Shown here one piece after another: positions 1-7,082 of a DNA stretch of 27,660 nt. Every line of letters starts with the position of its first letter. Positions within the stretch are counted from its first letter, which is position 1. The stretch is from SYIM01 sp041182885 (lineage in GTDB: Bacteria > Pseudomonadota > Gammaproteobacteria > Burkholderiales > Burkholderiaceae_E): assembly GCA_049423065.1 (NCBI GenBank), contig JBMSQB010000060.1, positions 1 through 27,660 on the forward strand, written 5' to 3'. A program made the translations under genes and the position numbers. The notes beneath the pieces are model-generated. The model searched no databases and was not told where the DNA came from. It was given only the letters and a program-made list of their open reading frames with translations.

Positions 1-39
1 CCCGGTTCGGCCTGACGCTGACCCGGTTCGGCCTGACGC
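1..39. repeat. Tandem direct repeat, two 18-bp copies at 21-bp spacing
   Basis: CCCGGTTCGGCCTGACGC occurs at 1-18 and again, identical, at 22-39. The 21-bp period equals seven codons, so the repeat keeps frame within a coding region. It encodes the repeated ASGRTGS segment if the minus-strand frame is right. More copies may lie outside the window. Confidence 0.85.
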
Positions 40-210
40 AGCGCCCGGGTTCGCGGTGCCCGATGCGGAGCCACCCCGGGCGGCGCTTCCGGCTGCAGAC
101 TTTCTCGACCGCGGCGCGGACGTTGACCGTGCCGATGCCTTGGGCGGTTGTCGCTCCGCGGGTTTCCTCCCGCCTGCCGCGGTGGCCTTGCTGCGCTTGG
201 CTGTTGCCAT
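1..210 (-). CDS. 5' part of an unidentified gene with a disordered basic N-terminus (runs off the left edge)
   Basis: An open frame starts at ATG 210-208 and continues without a stop to the window edge. The start has a plausible ribosome site (GGGGA, four bases before ATG), and a promoter-like pair lies about 40-65 bases upstream. The roughly 70 visible residues begin MATAKRSKATAAGGRKP and are almost only Ala, Lys, Arg, Ser, Gly, Thr and Pro. They include a tandem seven-residue repeat (ASGRTGS). This is typical of a disordered, positively charged N-terminal extension, and no domain is visible. In some Burkholderiales a PHA synthase or another PHA gene lies near pgeF, so a PhaC-like protein or a histone-H1-like protein is possible, but that is only a synteny guess. 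The opposite strand is also open here (2-235). Base composition by codon position does not settle the frame, so confidence is moderate. Confidence 0.5.
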   Translation of the reverse strand, partial: MATAKRSKATAAGGRKPAERQPPKASARSTSAPRSRKSAAGSAARGGSASGTANPGAASGRTGSASGRTG

Positions 211-249
211 GATTTCCCCAGGGTCTGCCCGCTAACACTTTTTTCAGGC

Positions 250-277
250 ATTCTCCCCTGCGACGCTGATTTTTCAA
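250..277 (-). promoter_or_regulatory. Candidate sigma-70 promoter for the left-edge gene
   Basis: On the minus strand TTGAAA (277-272, five of six matches to the -35 consensus) is followed after 16 bases by GAGAAT (255-250, four of six matches to the -10 consensus). The predicted start of transcription near 243 leaves a leader of about 33 bases before the ATG at 210. The element is of moderate quality and untested. Confidence 0.35.
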
Positions 278-299
278 AACACGACCTTACTGGGCGCCG

Positions 300-500
300 A
301 TGTACATCATTGCTATCGCGTGGCTTTATGTCGTTCTTCTGATGTCGCTCACTGAAACATCGTGGGTGGCAGGCATCGCCACATTCTTCTTTTATGGCGT
401 GTTCCCGCTGTCGGTTCTGCTGTACCTCATCGGAACGCCCCAGCGCCGACGCAACCGCCAGCAACGCGAGGCGTCTGACGCCCCGCCGCCCCCGTCATGA
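300..500 (+). CDS. Small two-helix inner-membrane protein, conserved hypothetical
   Basis: The 66-residue product has two hydrophobic segments, about residues 3-18 and 22-44. A basic tail (PQRRRNRQQR) and a Pro-rich end follow. The arrangement suggests two transmembrane helices with the basic C-terminus in the cytoplasm (positive-inside rule). Proteins of this kind, beginning with a MYxIAIxWLYVV-like stretch and ending GTPQRRR, are recalled as hypothetical proteins of betaproteobacteria near pgeF. This is memory, not a search result. The ribosome site is weak. Its stop codon overlaps the stop of the convergent pgeF inside the palindrome TCATGA. Function is unknown. The hydrophobic pattern and recalled conservation make it a real gene more likely than a chance frame. 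Confidence 0.75.
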   Translation: MYIIAIAWLYVVLLMSLTETSWVAGIATFFFYGVFPLSVLLYLIGTPQRRRNRQQREASDAPPPPS

Positions 501-1283
501 CCCGGGCCGGATCCAGATCAGCGAGGCCATCCGGCCAGTGACCCTGTCGCGCCGGTGCGAGTAGAACCGGTTGCGGTCCGCCACCGTGCAATCCCCACCG
601 CCCCAGACCTCGGTCACACCCACCCGCGCGAGTCGCTGCCGCGCAAGCGAAAACAGGTCGGCCATCCACTTTCCCGGCTGCGAGGCGGGACGAAAGCAAA
701 GCGCCGACAGGGGATCTTCTTCGACAAACACCTGCCTGACTTCGTCCCCCACCTCGAAGGCAGCAGGACCGATCGCAGGCCCCAGCCAGGCACTCAGGGA
801 CTCGTCTTCGCCTGGTAGCGAACGAAGCGCAGCCACCGTGTTTTCAACCACGCCCCCCGCGAGGCCGCGCCAACCTGCATGCGCAGCACCAATGCGACGC
901 CCAGACCGATCGGACAACAACACCGGCAGGCAGTCTGCGCTCAGCACCGCAAGCACGCACCCCGGGACGTCGGTGACCGACGCGTCGGCGCGGACTTCGA
1001 GCCGATCTTCGGGGCGTTCAACCGCGGGCATGACACGATGAACTGCCACGCCATGCACCTGCTCAAGCCAGTGGGGATCGGCGGGCAGCGCGGCACGCAG
1101 CCGGCGCCTGTTTTCGATCACCGAATCGGGATGGTCACCGCAGCGCGAGCCAAGATTCAAGCCCCCCGTCTGGCCATCGGGCAACCCCCAGGCGCCAACA
1201 CTGACGCCGCCGCTGCGGGGCGTGACAGCGGCACATACCGTTCCGGGCCGCGGCCAATCCGCCGGCACCAGGGCAATGCTCAA
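495..1283 (-). CDS. pgeF: Peptidoglycan editing factor PgeF (YfiH/laccase-domain, multicopper polyphenol oxidoreductase family)
   Basis: The 262-residue protein matches the YfiH/DUF152 family over its whole length. Expected metal ligands are present: His77 in LEQVHG, Cys118 in SADCLPVLL and His135 in AAHAGWRG. GPAIGP and FEVG follow, and the C-terminal YSHRRD...TGR signature is intact. In E. coli the family removes wrongly incorporated L-Ser from peptidoglycan precursors. Older names call it laccase or polyphenol oxidase, and related proteins act on purine nucleosides. The start chosen is TTG at 1283, whose TTGA overlaps the stop of rluD and which has a GGGGG stretch just upstream. GTG at 1268 is possible but has no ribosome site. 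The pair rluD-pgeF is a common proteobacterial arrangement and is probably translationally coupled. Confidence 0.93.
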   Translation of the reverse strand: MSIALVPADWPRPGTVCAAVTPRSGGVSVGAWGLPDGQTGGLNLGSRCGDHPDSVIENRRRLRAALPADPHWLEQVHGVAVHRVMPAVERPEDRLEVRADASVTDVPGCVLAVLSADCLPVLLSDRSGRRIGAAHAGWRGLAGGVVENTVAALRSLPGEDESLSAWLGPAIGPAAFEVGDEVRQVFVEEDPLSALCFRPASQPGKWMADLFSLARQRLARVGVTEVWGGGDCTVADRNRFYSHRRDRVTGRMASLIWIRPGS

Positions 1284-2356
1284 AGCGCCCCCGCGTCATC
1301 GAAGGGGCGATCGGCCAGCCGCATCGCTTCGTCCAGATCAATGGCCGCCGACTCGAGCAAGGCGCGCAGTTCGTGCGGCCAGGCCGAGGTCCAGACCTGG
1401 GTCCGGCCGTTATCCGGGTGCTTCAGTTCCAGCCGCCAGGCATGGAGCGCCTGCCTCGGCGCGAGCGAGTCGGCCAGTCCGCCATAGAGCGCGTCGCCCA
1501 CGATCGGTGCGCCGAGATGGCGCGCGTGCACGCGGATCTGATGGGTTCGGCCGGTATGAAGCCGGCACTCGACCAGGCTCACTGCGCGGGCGCCCAGGCG
1601 CCCCTCGGCCAGCTTTCGGAATACCGTGCGCGCCACGCGGCCGCCATTGCCGCGGACCACCGCCATTCGGATTCGCTGCGCAGGGTCCCGCCCGATGGGC
1701 TCATCCACCTCTGTCCGATCCGCTGCGTTGCCCTGCACCAGCGCGAGATAGCGACGCCCCATCCGGCGCGACGCTATCTGATCAGCGAGATGGGCCATGG
1801 AGGCCTCGGTTCGAGCCACCACCATCAGGCCGCTGGTGTCCTTGTCCAGCCGATGCACGATCCCGGCGCGCGGCAAAGCGGTTTGGCTCACGAAGCGATG
1901 GAGCAGGCCGTTCAGCAGGGTGCCATGCCAGTTGCCGGCACCGGGGTGCACCACCAGGCCGGCGTGCTTGTCGATCACCAGGAGCGCATTGTCTTCGTGG
2001 GCCAGATTGAACGCGACCGCTTCGGGCGCAAACGAAGCCTCGGCCTCCAGCGGTTGCGCCTCGACCAGCAGGGTTTCGATTCCAGACAGTCGGTGCCGAC
2101 GCCCCAGCACGCGCTCGTCCCAGCTGACCGCTCCGAGCTCGATCCAGCGCTGCAACCGCGATCGGGAATACTGCGGCAGCGACTGCGCCAGGAACCGATC
2201 CAGGCGCTCGCCATGCGCCCCCGCGGCCGACAGCTCGTAGGTGCCCGCAGCCAAATCCGCCGGCGACGATGACCGCTCGGAATGATCTGCCTCGCGTGCC
2301 ACAGACACGGCAGCCGGTTCGCCTTCGTTGGCTATAATGCTCCGATGAATCGACAT
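1280..2356 (-). CDS. rluD: 23S rRNA pseudouridine synthase RluD (pseudouridines 1911/1915/1917)
   Basis: From the chosen ATG the product has 358 residues. An S4 RNA-binding domain lies at about residues 48-100 (GERLDRFLAQSLP...SRSRLQRWIELG). It is followed by the RluA-type catalytic domain with the HRLDKDTSG motif, whose Asp171 should be the catalytic nucleophile. Further signatures are GLVVHPG, RTHQIRVH and GDALYGG. RluD modifies helix 69 of 23S rRNA. Start choice is uncertain. ATG 2356 has an upstream AGGA, but it places the 5' end over the first codons of divergent bamD and over its TATAAT box. GTG at 2308 or 2302 would avoid that overlap, and a longer reading from 2428 is less likely. The long, low-complexity N-terminus before residue 45 supports a later start as an alternative. 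It is coupled to pgeF by a TTGA overlap. Confidence 0.93.
   Translation of the reverse strand: MSIHRSIIANEGEPAAVSVAREADHSERSSSPADLAAGTYELSAAGAHGERLDRFLAQSLPQYSRSRLQRWIELGAVSWDERVLGRRHRLSGIETLLVEAQPLEAEASFAPEAVAFNLAHEDNALLVIDKHAGLVVHPGAGNWHGTLLNGLLHRFVSQTALPRAGIVHRLDKDTSGLMVVARTEASMAHLADQIASRRMGRRYLALVQGNAADRTEVDEPIGRDPAQRIRMAVVRGNGGRVARTVFRKLAEGRLGARAVSLVECRLHTGRTHQIRVHARHLGAPIVGDALYGGLADSLAPRQALHAWRLELKHPDNGRTQVWTSAWPHELRALLESAAIDLDEAMRLADRPFDDAGAL
2333..2338 (+). promoter_or_regulatory. Perfect TATAAT -10 box directly upstream of bamD
   Basis: TATAAT ends six bases before the bamD ATG, so the expected first transcribed base is the A of that ATG (2345). No good -35 hexamer is present at 16-18 bases upstream. 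TG occurs at 2329-2330, one base off the extended -10 position. If used, it would give a leaderless bamD transcript. Confidence 0.5.
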
Positions 2357-3145
2357 ATCCTGAACGCCGTCCGCCTCTTGGGTGTGTGGCTGATGCTCGT
2401 GCTCTCGGGTTGCGGCACATTCGACCAACCCGACGAGACCGTCGGCTGGCCGCCAGACAAACTCTACAGCGAAGCCCGCAAAGACCTCGATCGCCGCAGC
2501 TGGCCCGAGGCCATCAAGCTGCTCGAAAAACTGGAATCACGCTACCCGTTCGGCCGCTGGGCCGAGCAGGCGCAGCTGCAAATCGCCTACGCGCATTATC
2601 GCAACAACGAACGCGTGCTCGCCATCGCTGCGCTTGACCGCTTCATCAAGCTCCACCCCAGCCATCCCGCGCTCGACTACGCCCTCTACATGAAGGGCGT
2701 CGTCAACTTCAACGAGCAGGAGGGCCTGTTCGCGGCACTCGGGCGGCAGGATCTGGCCGAGCGCGATCTCACCGCAGCCCGCGACGCATTCGATTCATTC
2801 CGAACGCTCATCAACCGGTTCCCGCAAAGCCAGTACGCGGCAGATGCGCAGCAGCGCATGGTGTACCTGGTTGATGCAATGGCATCGGGCGAACTCGCTG
2901 TCGCCCGCTACTACTTCCGTCGCGGCGCCTACGTGGCCGCCGCCAACCGGGCGCAGGCCATCGTCCGCCAGTTTCCGTCCGCACGATCCACCGAGCAGGC
3001 CCTGATCATGCTCGCTGATGCCTACGACAAGCTGGGCATGCCCGACCTGCGTGACGACACCCGCCGCGTGCTGCAGAAAAGCTTTCCGCAAACGGCATCA
3101 TCGGCTCCCGCCGAGCCCACCAGCTGGTGGCGCTTCTGGCGCTAA
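2345..3145 (+). CDS. bamD: Outer-membrane assembly lipoprotein BamD (ComL)
   Basis: The 266-residue protein has a lipoprotein signal: a basic start, a hydrophobic stretch, then LSGC with Cys23 as the lipid-modified residue. Tetratricopeptide-like repeats fill the rest, with BamD hallmarks such as LYSEARKDL, RYPFGRWAEQAQ, LDRFIKLHPSHP, DYALYMKGV and SQYAADAQQRMVYL. BamD is the essential lipoprotein partner of BamA in the complex that folds beta-barrels into the outer membrane. ATG 2345 is the only start giving a normal signal peptide. An upstream ATG at 2282 would put polar residues ahead of it, and the next internal ATG would remove it. There is no visible ribosome site. The gene diverges from rluD, and its stop overlaps the stop of the convergent helicase gene by four bases. 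Confidence 0.95.
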   Translation: MNRHILNAVRLLGVWLMLVLSGCGTFDQPDETVGWPPDKLYSEARKDLDRRSWPEAIKLLEKLESRYPFGRWAEQAQLQIAYAHYRNNERVLAIAALDRFIKLHPSHPALDYALYMKGVVNFNEQEGLFAALGRQDLAERDLTAARDAFDSFRTLINRFPQSQYAADAQQRMVYLVDAMASGELAVARYYFRRGAYVAAANRAQAIVRQFPSARSTEQALIMLADAYDKLGMPDLRDDTRRVLQKSFPQTASSAPAEPTSWWRFWR

Positions 3146-5190
3146 AGCCGCGGGTTCTGCACCCACGGTTCAGCAGCCACGGGCTCCGCACCAGCGGGCA
3201 TGGCAGGCCGATGCCCGCGTCTCACCCACTCAAGGGCTTCTTCGGGTTGACGCGTGATCGGCATGGCCGGAAGGCTGCTCCTCAGCGTGCGCCCATAGCC
3301 TCTTGACACCAGACGCTCGTCACAGATCACAAGCAGCCCGCGATCCCGCTCGGAGCGGATCAGCCGACCGGCGCCCTGTTTGAGCGCCATCGCTGCAGCG
3401 GGCAGCTGAATCAGGCCGAACGGATCCCCGCCCTGACGACGCAAGGCGTCGCTCCGCGCCCGGAGCACGGGATCATCGGGGGGAGCAAACGGAAGCTTGT
3501 CGATCACCACAAGCGACAGCTGTTCCCCAACCACATCCACCCCTTCCCAGAAACTCGCGGATCCGATCAGCACGGGCGCGTCCGCCTCGCGAAACCGCGA
3601 CAGCAGTTCATTTCGCGGCAACTGCCCCTGAACCAGCCATTCAACGGGCGTGCGCGAGGACTGAGCCAACCGCATCAACCGCTCGGCGAGCTGTTCAACC
3701 ATTCTCAAGCTGGTGCATAAAATGAACGCGCGCCCCCGATTGGCCTCGAGCAGCGGCGTGATCGAAGCGGCGACCCGGTCGGCAAATTCCGACGCAGCCG
3801 GATCACCGCAGGGCGGCACGTACAGGAGCGCCTGCTGAGGCGTGTTGAAGGGGCTGGGCCACGCCTCGCAACGACTCTCGCCAAGTCCGAGAAGGCCAGT
3901 AAAGTGGCTGAAATCCTGGCCGACCGCCAGCGTGGCCGACACAAACACCCAGGCACGCGGCACCGCCTCGCGATGCCGCTTGAACACCTCGGCAAGCGAT
4001 AACGGCGTGGCATGCAGCACCAGCGCGCCCGCGCCGGCGTCGGCCCACAGCACCGATCCACCACCGCCAGACGCGCTGTCGGCATTGCCTTCTGCGCCAG
4101 CGAGACCGTCGCTCCATTGGCCAAGCAGGCGCTCCAGCTCGATCGCCCGCGCAGCGAGCCGCCCCACCTCTGGTCCACGTTCAGCCGCCCCCTGCAGAGG
4201 CTCGCGAAACGCCCGCAAGGCAGCCATGACATCAATGGTCGCCGCGCCGAACTCCTGATTGGCAATCAGCCTGTCGCGGTCCAGTCGACCACTGCCCGAG
4301 ACCGCGAGCCGCCACTGCCGAAGGCACTGCTCGAGGCGACGGTTGAGCGTGATCCAGTCGGCCGCATCCGCTGCTTCGGACAGGCCCTCGCGCATCGCAT
4401 CGCGCGCAAACTCGACCAGCTGACGGCTGGATACCGAGCGTCCAAAGAACTGACTGGCAATGTCGGGGAGCTGATGCGCCTCGTCAAAAATAATGGCCTG
4501 CGCTGTGGGCAGCAGATCGGCCACGCCCTCATCGCGCAACGCCAGATCGGCGCACAGCAGATGATGGTTGACCACCACCAGATCAGCCTCCTGCGCTGCC
4601 TGACGCGCTTTGAATACAAAACATTCGCGCAGGTCCGGACAGTCCTGACCCAGACAGTTCTCGCGGGTGGAGGTGGCGCGCGTCCAGGCGGGCGCGTCTT
4701 CCGGGATGGAAGGCGCATCGCTGCGATCACCGGTCGTCGTCACCGAAGCGAACCGGTCAATGCGATGAAGCACGACCACGTCTTCGCGCCGGTCAAAGCG
4801 CCCGTCTTCAAGATTTCGCCTGAGGTGATAGCGGCAGACGTAGTTGGCGCGCCCCTTCAGGAGCGCCACCCGAGTGCCCACCCGCAGCGCATCGCGCACC
4901 CGCGGCAGGTCTCTCCGGAACAGCTGATCCTGAAGCGTTCGAGTGCCGGTACTCACGAGCACCATGCCACCGGACAGGAGCGCTGGCACCAGGTAGCCGA
5001 AGGTCTTCCCGATGCCGGTTCCCGCTTCGGCCACCAGCGTGGAGCGCGCCTCGAGCGCCTCGCCCACCGCCTGGGCGAAGGCCACCTGGCTGGGCCGAAG
5101 CCGGTAGCCAGGTTGCGACCGGGCCACCTCGCCATCCGGATGAAAGGCCGCAACAATCCGCTCGAAGAAAGCCGCGCGAAGATCGCTCAC
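3142..5190 (-). CDS. dinG: ATP-dependent DNA helicase of the DinG/YoaA (XPD-like, Fe-S) family
   Basis: The product has 682 residues and shows superfamily 2 helicase motifs: Walker A in AEAGTGIGKT (54-63), the DEAH box at 236-239, and the C-terminal GSASFWEGVDV and QGAGRLIRSERDRG motifs. Four cysteines (119, 179, 184 and 190) between Walker A and DEAH fit the 4Fe-4S cluster domain of XPD, DinG and YoaA. Such enzymes unwind DNA 5'-3' and deal with R-loops, stalled forks and damage. Whether it corresponds to DinG or YoaA cannot be decided by eye. The start is GTG 5190, one base after the DUF465 stop (TGA-C-GTG), so translation is probably coupled. No LexA-like box was recognised upstream of the two-gene unit. 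Its end overlaps the convergent bamD stop. Confidence 0.92.
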   Translation of the reverse strand: MSDLRAAFFERIVAAFHPDGEVARSQPGYRLRPSQVAFAQAVGEALEARSTLVAEAGTGIGKTFGYLVPALLSGGMVLVSTGTRTLQDQLFRRDLPRVRDALRVGTRVALLKGRANYVCRYHLRRNLEDGRFDRREDVVVLHRIDRFASVTTTGDRSDAPSIPEDAPAWTRATSTRENCLGQDCPDLRECFVFKARQAAQEADLVVVNHHLLCADLALRDEGVADLLPTAQAIIFDEAHQLPDIASQFFGRSVSSRQLVEFARDAMREGLSEAADAADWITLNRRLEQCLRQWRLAVSGSGRLDRDRLIANQEFGAATIDVMAALRAFREPLQGAAERGPEVGRLAARAIELERLLGQWSDGLAGAEGNADSASGGGGSVLWADAGAGALVLHATPLSLAEVFKRHREAVPRAWVFVSATLAVGQDFSHFTGLLGLGESRCEAWPSPFNTPQQALLYVPPCGDPAASEFADRVAASITPLLEANRGRAFILCTSLRMVEQLAERLMRLAQSSRTPVEWLVQGQLPRNELLSRFREADAPVLIGSASFWEGVDVVGEQLSLVVIDKLPFAPPDDPVLRARSDALRRQGGDPFGLIQLPAAAMALKQGAGRLIRSERDRGLLVICDERLVSRGYGRTLRSSLPAMPITRQPEEALEWVRRGHRPAMPAGAEPVAAEPWVQNPRL

Positions 5191-5191
5191 G

Positions 5192-5401
5192 TCAGGCCGG
5201 AACGTCCGGCACCAGCCGCATCTGAAGCAGGGTGATGGTGTCGCGAATCTGCAGGCGACGCTTCTTCAAGCGGCGCAACTGCAGATCATCGAAATCGCCT
5301 TGCGGGCTGACTGCGTCAATCATGGCGTCCAGCCCTTCGTGCTCGAGTTGAAGCTCGACGATCCGCCGACGGATGGTCTCGGAATCTTCCTGTTCGTTCA
5401 T
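5192..5401 (-). CDS. YdcH-like DUF465 small coiled-coil protein
   Basis: The 69-residue product begins MNEQEDSETI and ends in the DUF465 signature: a first helix (IRRRIVELQLEHEGLDAMI), then a basic second helix (DLQLRRLKKRRLQIRDTI). The length and two-helix layout fit YdcH/DUF465, a proteobacterial family without an established function. ATG 5401 is chosen because the family homology begins there. The reading frame extends further upstream, but that part runs through the promoter region and has no family features. It lies one base ahead of the helicase GTG, and a promoter-like element 80-105 bases upstream could serve both genes. Confidence 0.88.
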   Translation of the reverse strand: MNEQEDSETIRRRIVELQLEHEGLDAMIDAVSPQGDFDDLQLRRLKKRRLQIRDTITLLQMRLVPDVPA

Positions 5402-5460
5402 TCGAGAGGCGATCAGCAACGGGTGGAAAAACTGCGGCAGGCAAGCCGACCGCGCATGCC

Positions 5461-5472
5461 TTTGGCGCCAAA
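5461..5472. promoter_or_regulatory. Perfect 12-bp palindrome at the predicted transcription start of DUF465-dinG
   Basis: TTTGGCGCCAAA is its own reverse complement. It lies just downstream of the minus-strand -10 candidate at 5483-5478, so it covers the predicted first transcribed bases. This position suits a repressor operator. No known regulator is recognised for it, and a chance palindrome cannot be excluded. Confidence 0.35.
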
Positions 5473-5477
5473 CGGCA

Positions 5478-5506
5478 ATGATACGTCCGTGATTGCGTGC
5501 GAACAA
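5478..5506 (-). promoter_or_regulatory. Candidate sigma-70 promoter for DUF465-dinG
   Basis: On the minus strand TTGTTC (5506-5501, three of six -35 matches) is followed after exactly 17 bases by TATCAT (5483-5478, five of six -10 matches). The predicted start near 5471 gives a leader of about 70 bases. This would make DUF465-dinG a separate unit from viaA, consistent with the 148-base gap. Confidence 0.45.
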
Positions 5507-5514
5507 TGAATCTC

Positions 5515-5527
5515 GCGGCTGCGCCGC
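5515..5527 (-). terminator. Short GC hairpin after viaA, weak terminator candidate
   Basis: GCGGC-TGC-GCCGC forms a 5-bp stem with a 3-base loop, 23 bases past the viaA stop in the direction of transcription. No run of U follows, so it is at best a weak or factor-dependent end signal. Confidence 0.25.
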
Positions 5528-5549
5528 TTCGGTCTGCCGCCTGCGCGCA

Positions 5550-7073
5550 TCAGGCTGAGGGCGGCGCCCGCATCGAGGCCGCCGGAAAGAACAGCCGGGT
5601 GAGCGCGCTGTCGTGCACCGGCGAGTCGCCACGTGCCGGCTCGCTGCCAAAGCGGCGCCAGTCAGCGACCCAGAAAATGCTGTCGCACAGCTCCCGCAGT
5701 CCAAGCGTTTCCCGGTCGCCGATCAGAATCCCCTGCACACGAAGCTGTTGATGCGCGCGGGCAATCGCAATCTCAGCCAGTACATCGGCGGTCACGCCAA
5801 ATTCGCCATCGGAGACGATCAGCAGATCGGCCCCCGCCCACTGCGCCTCCCCGAGGTCAGCCATCGCCGCCTCGATCGGTTCGGCGATATCGGTGCCGCC
5901 GTGAAAGCTCGCCGACAACAGGCCTGCCAGCGCCACCAGACCATCGACATCCTGATCAAGCACCGTGCGCTGCACCTCCCCCGGCCCGCCGAAGGCGTAC
6001 ACCACGCACCCACGCCCCGCCTGACGCGCTGTCCGCATGGCTTCGAGCACCACAGCCTTGGCAACCTGCTCGGCCGCGCCCGCCATGGACGATGAAGTGT
6101 CCAGGCACACGATGATCGGCCCCGTCTCCATCCGCGGCGCCGCAATTGGTCGGGTCGCGTCGAGAATCGCCTCGACCGGCATGCGGATCGGGACGCGATC
6201 GGGTTCGCGCGGCGTCTGGGAAAGCAAGGCATGCTCGGAGAGCTTGGCCGCGAATATTCGTCGCAAACGCCGCTCCGTCGCTGGATCGGCCGAGCGGCGG
6301 CGCCAGACGGCCAACTCCGAGGCAAGCACGCGGTCAAGGGCAGCCGAGCGATGGACGCCATCGGGTTCACCACGCTCGCCGGCCAGCAGGACCGCCTGCC
6401 AGCGCTCCGCATCCAGACGCTGTTTCGCACTGGCCGCGACGGTGGCACGCGGGCGCATTGCCCAGGCCTCGGTGAGCCGCGAGCGCCCCAGCGCGCGGAT
6501 CAGGGCGGCGAGCGCTGCGGAGTCTCGAATCGTCCGGTGGGCCGCCAGCACCGAATCCCAGCCCTCGCCCCTCAGAACCCCGCGAACCTCGCTCCAGCGC
6601 GCGAGGCTGCTGAAACCCTCGAGCGACTGAAACACCGCCACGATCTGCTCGAGGTCGGCACGTTCGGTTTCCCATTGGTCGGCAAAGGCCTGAGCAAGTG
6701 CCGCCAGTGCCACAGCCTCGCCGTGCTGCGCACCGAGCCTGGCGAGCGAATCCAGATGCCAGAGCAGGCTCCGAACGAGCTGCACGCGCCATTCAGCCTG
6801 ACCTGCCACCAGCGCTGGCAAGCCCAATCGCTCAATCGCCAGCCCGAAGGCCTGCGCCGCGGCGGGCCCCGGCCAGGATCGCGTGACCGGCTCATCAGCC
6901 AGCGGGTTGACACCAATCGCGAGCCTGGGCAGCGCATGATCGAGCCAGCGCAGTCGCTCAAACAATGGTCCATGTGAATTGATGAGCGCCGGCAGCCACA
7001 GCGCCCGATCGAGCCGCTCGAGCGACTCGAACTGTCGCTCGAGTGCACGGGTCTCGAACCGTCCCAGGGTCAT
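5550..7073 (-). CDS. viaA: VWA-domain protein, ViaA-like partner of the RavA ATPase
   Basis: The 507-residue protein has a long helical N-terminal half (about 1-300) and a C-terminal von Willebrand A domain (about 317-480). The metal-ion site is complete: DTSSSM at 325-330, Thr394 in HGGTD and Asp422 in SDGE. The pattern GPIIVCLDTSSSM with a later SFHGGTD resembles E. coli ViaA closely, as does the length (ViaA has 483 residues). ViaA binds and stimulates RavA, and the pair has been linked in E. coli to NADH dehydrogenase I, fumarate reductase and aminoglycoside sensitivity. The gene starts 9 bases after the ravA stop, as expected for a coupled pair, though its own ribosome site is poor. Assignment to ViaA rather than another CoxE/VWA family is by motif pattern and gene order. 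Confidence 0.8.
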   Translation of the reverse strand: MTLGRFETRALERQFESLERLDRALWLPALINSHGPLFERLRWLDHALPRLAIGVNPLADEPVTRSWPGPAAAQAFGLAIERLGLPALVAGQAEWRVQLVRSLLWHLDSLARLGAQHGEAVALAALAQAFADQWETERADLEQIVAVFQSLEGFSSLARWSEVRGVLRGEGWDSVLAAHRTIRDSAALAALIRALGRSRLTEAWAMRPRATVAASAKQRLDAERWQAVLLAGERGEPDGVHRSAALDRVLASELAVWRRRSADPATERRLRRIFAAKLSEHALLSQTPREPDRVPIRMPVEAILDATRPIAAPRMETGPIIVCLDTSSSMAGAAEQVAKAVVLEAMRTARQAGRGCVVYAFGGPGEVQRTVLDQDVDGLVALAGLLSASFHGGTDIAEPIEAAMADLGEAQWAGADLLIVSDGEFGVTADVLAEIAIARAHQQLRVQGILIGDRETLGLRELCDSIFWVADWRRFGSEPARGDSPVHDSALTRLFFPAASMRAPPSA

Positions 7074-7082
7074 GGGAGCGTT

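Noticed and set aside
2..235. Plus-strand open frame ending at TAA 233-235, with a PVRPDAD heptad repeat
   Set aside because: Considered as the end of an upstream gene. The minus-strand alternative has an ATG, a ribosome site, a candidate promoter and a more natural translation. It is not fully excluded.
148..342. A 64-codon plus-strand frame overlapping the small membrane protein start
   Set aside because: Cys/Arg-rich translation with no family, overlapping better candidates on both sides.
5402..5549. SOS (LexA) box ahead of the DUF465-dinG unit
   Set aside because: dinG is SOS-controlled in E. coli, so a CTGT-N8-ACAG type site was sought by eye. None was seen.
5402..5704. Upstream extension of the DUF465 frame to 170 codons
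   Set aside because: The extra part runs through the promoter region into viaA and has no DUF465 features. ATG 5401 matches the family start.
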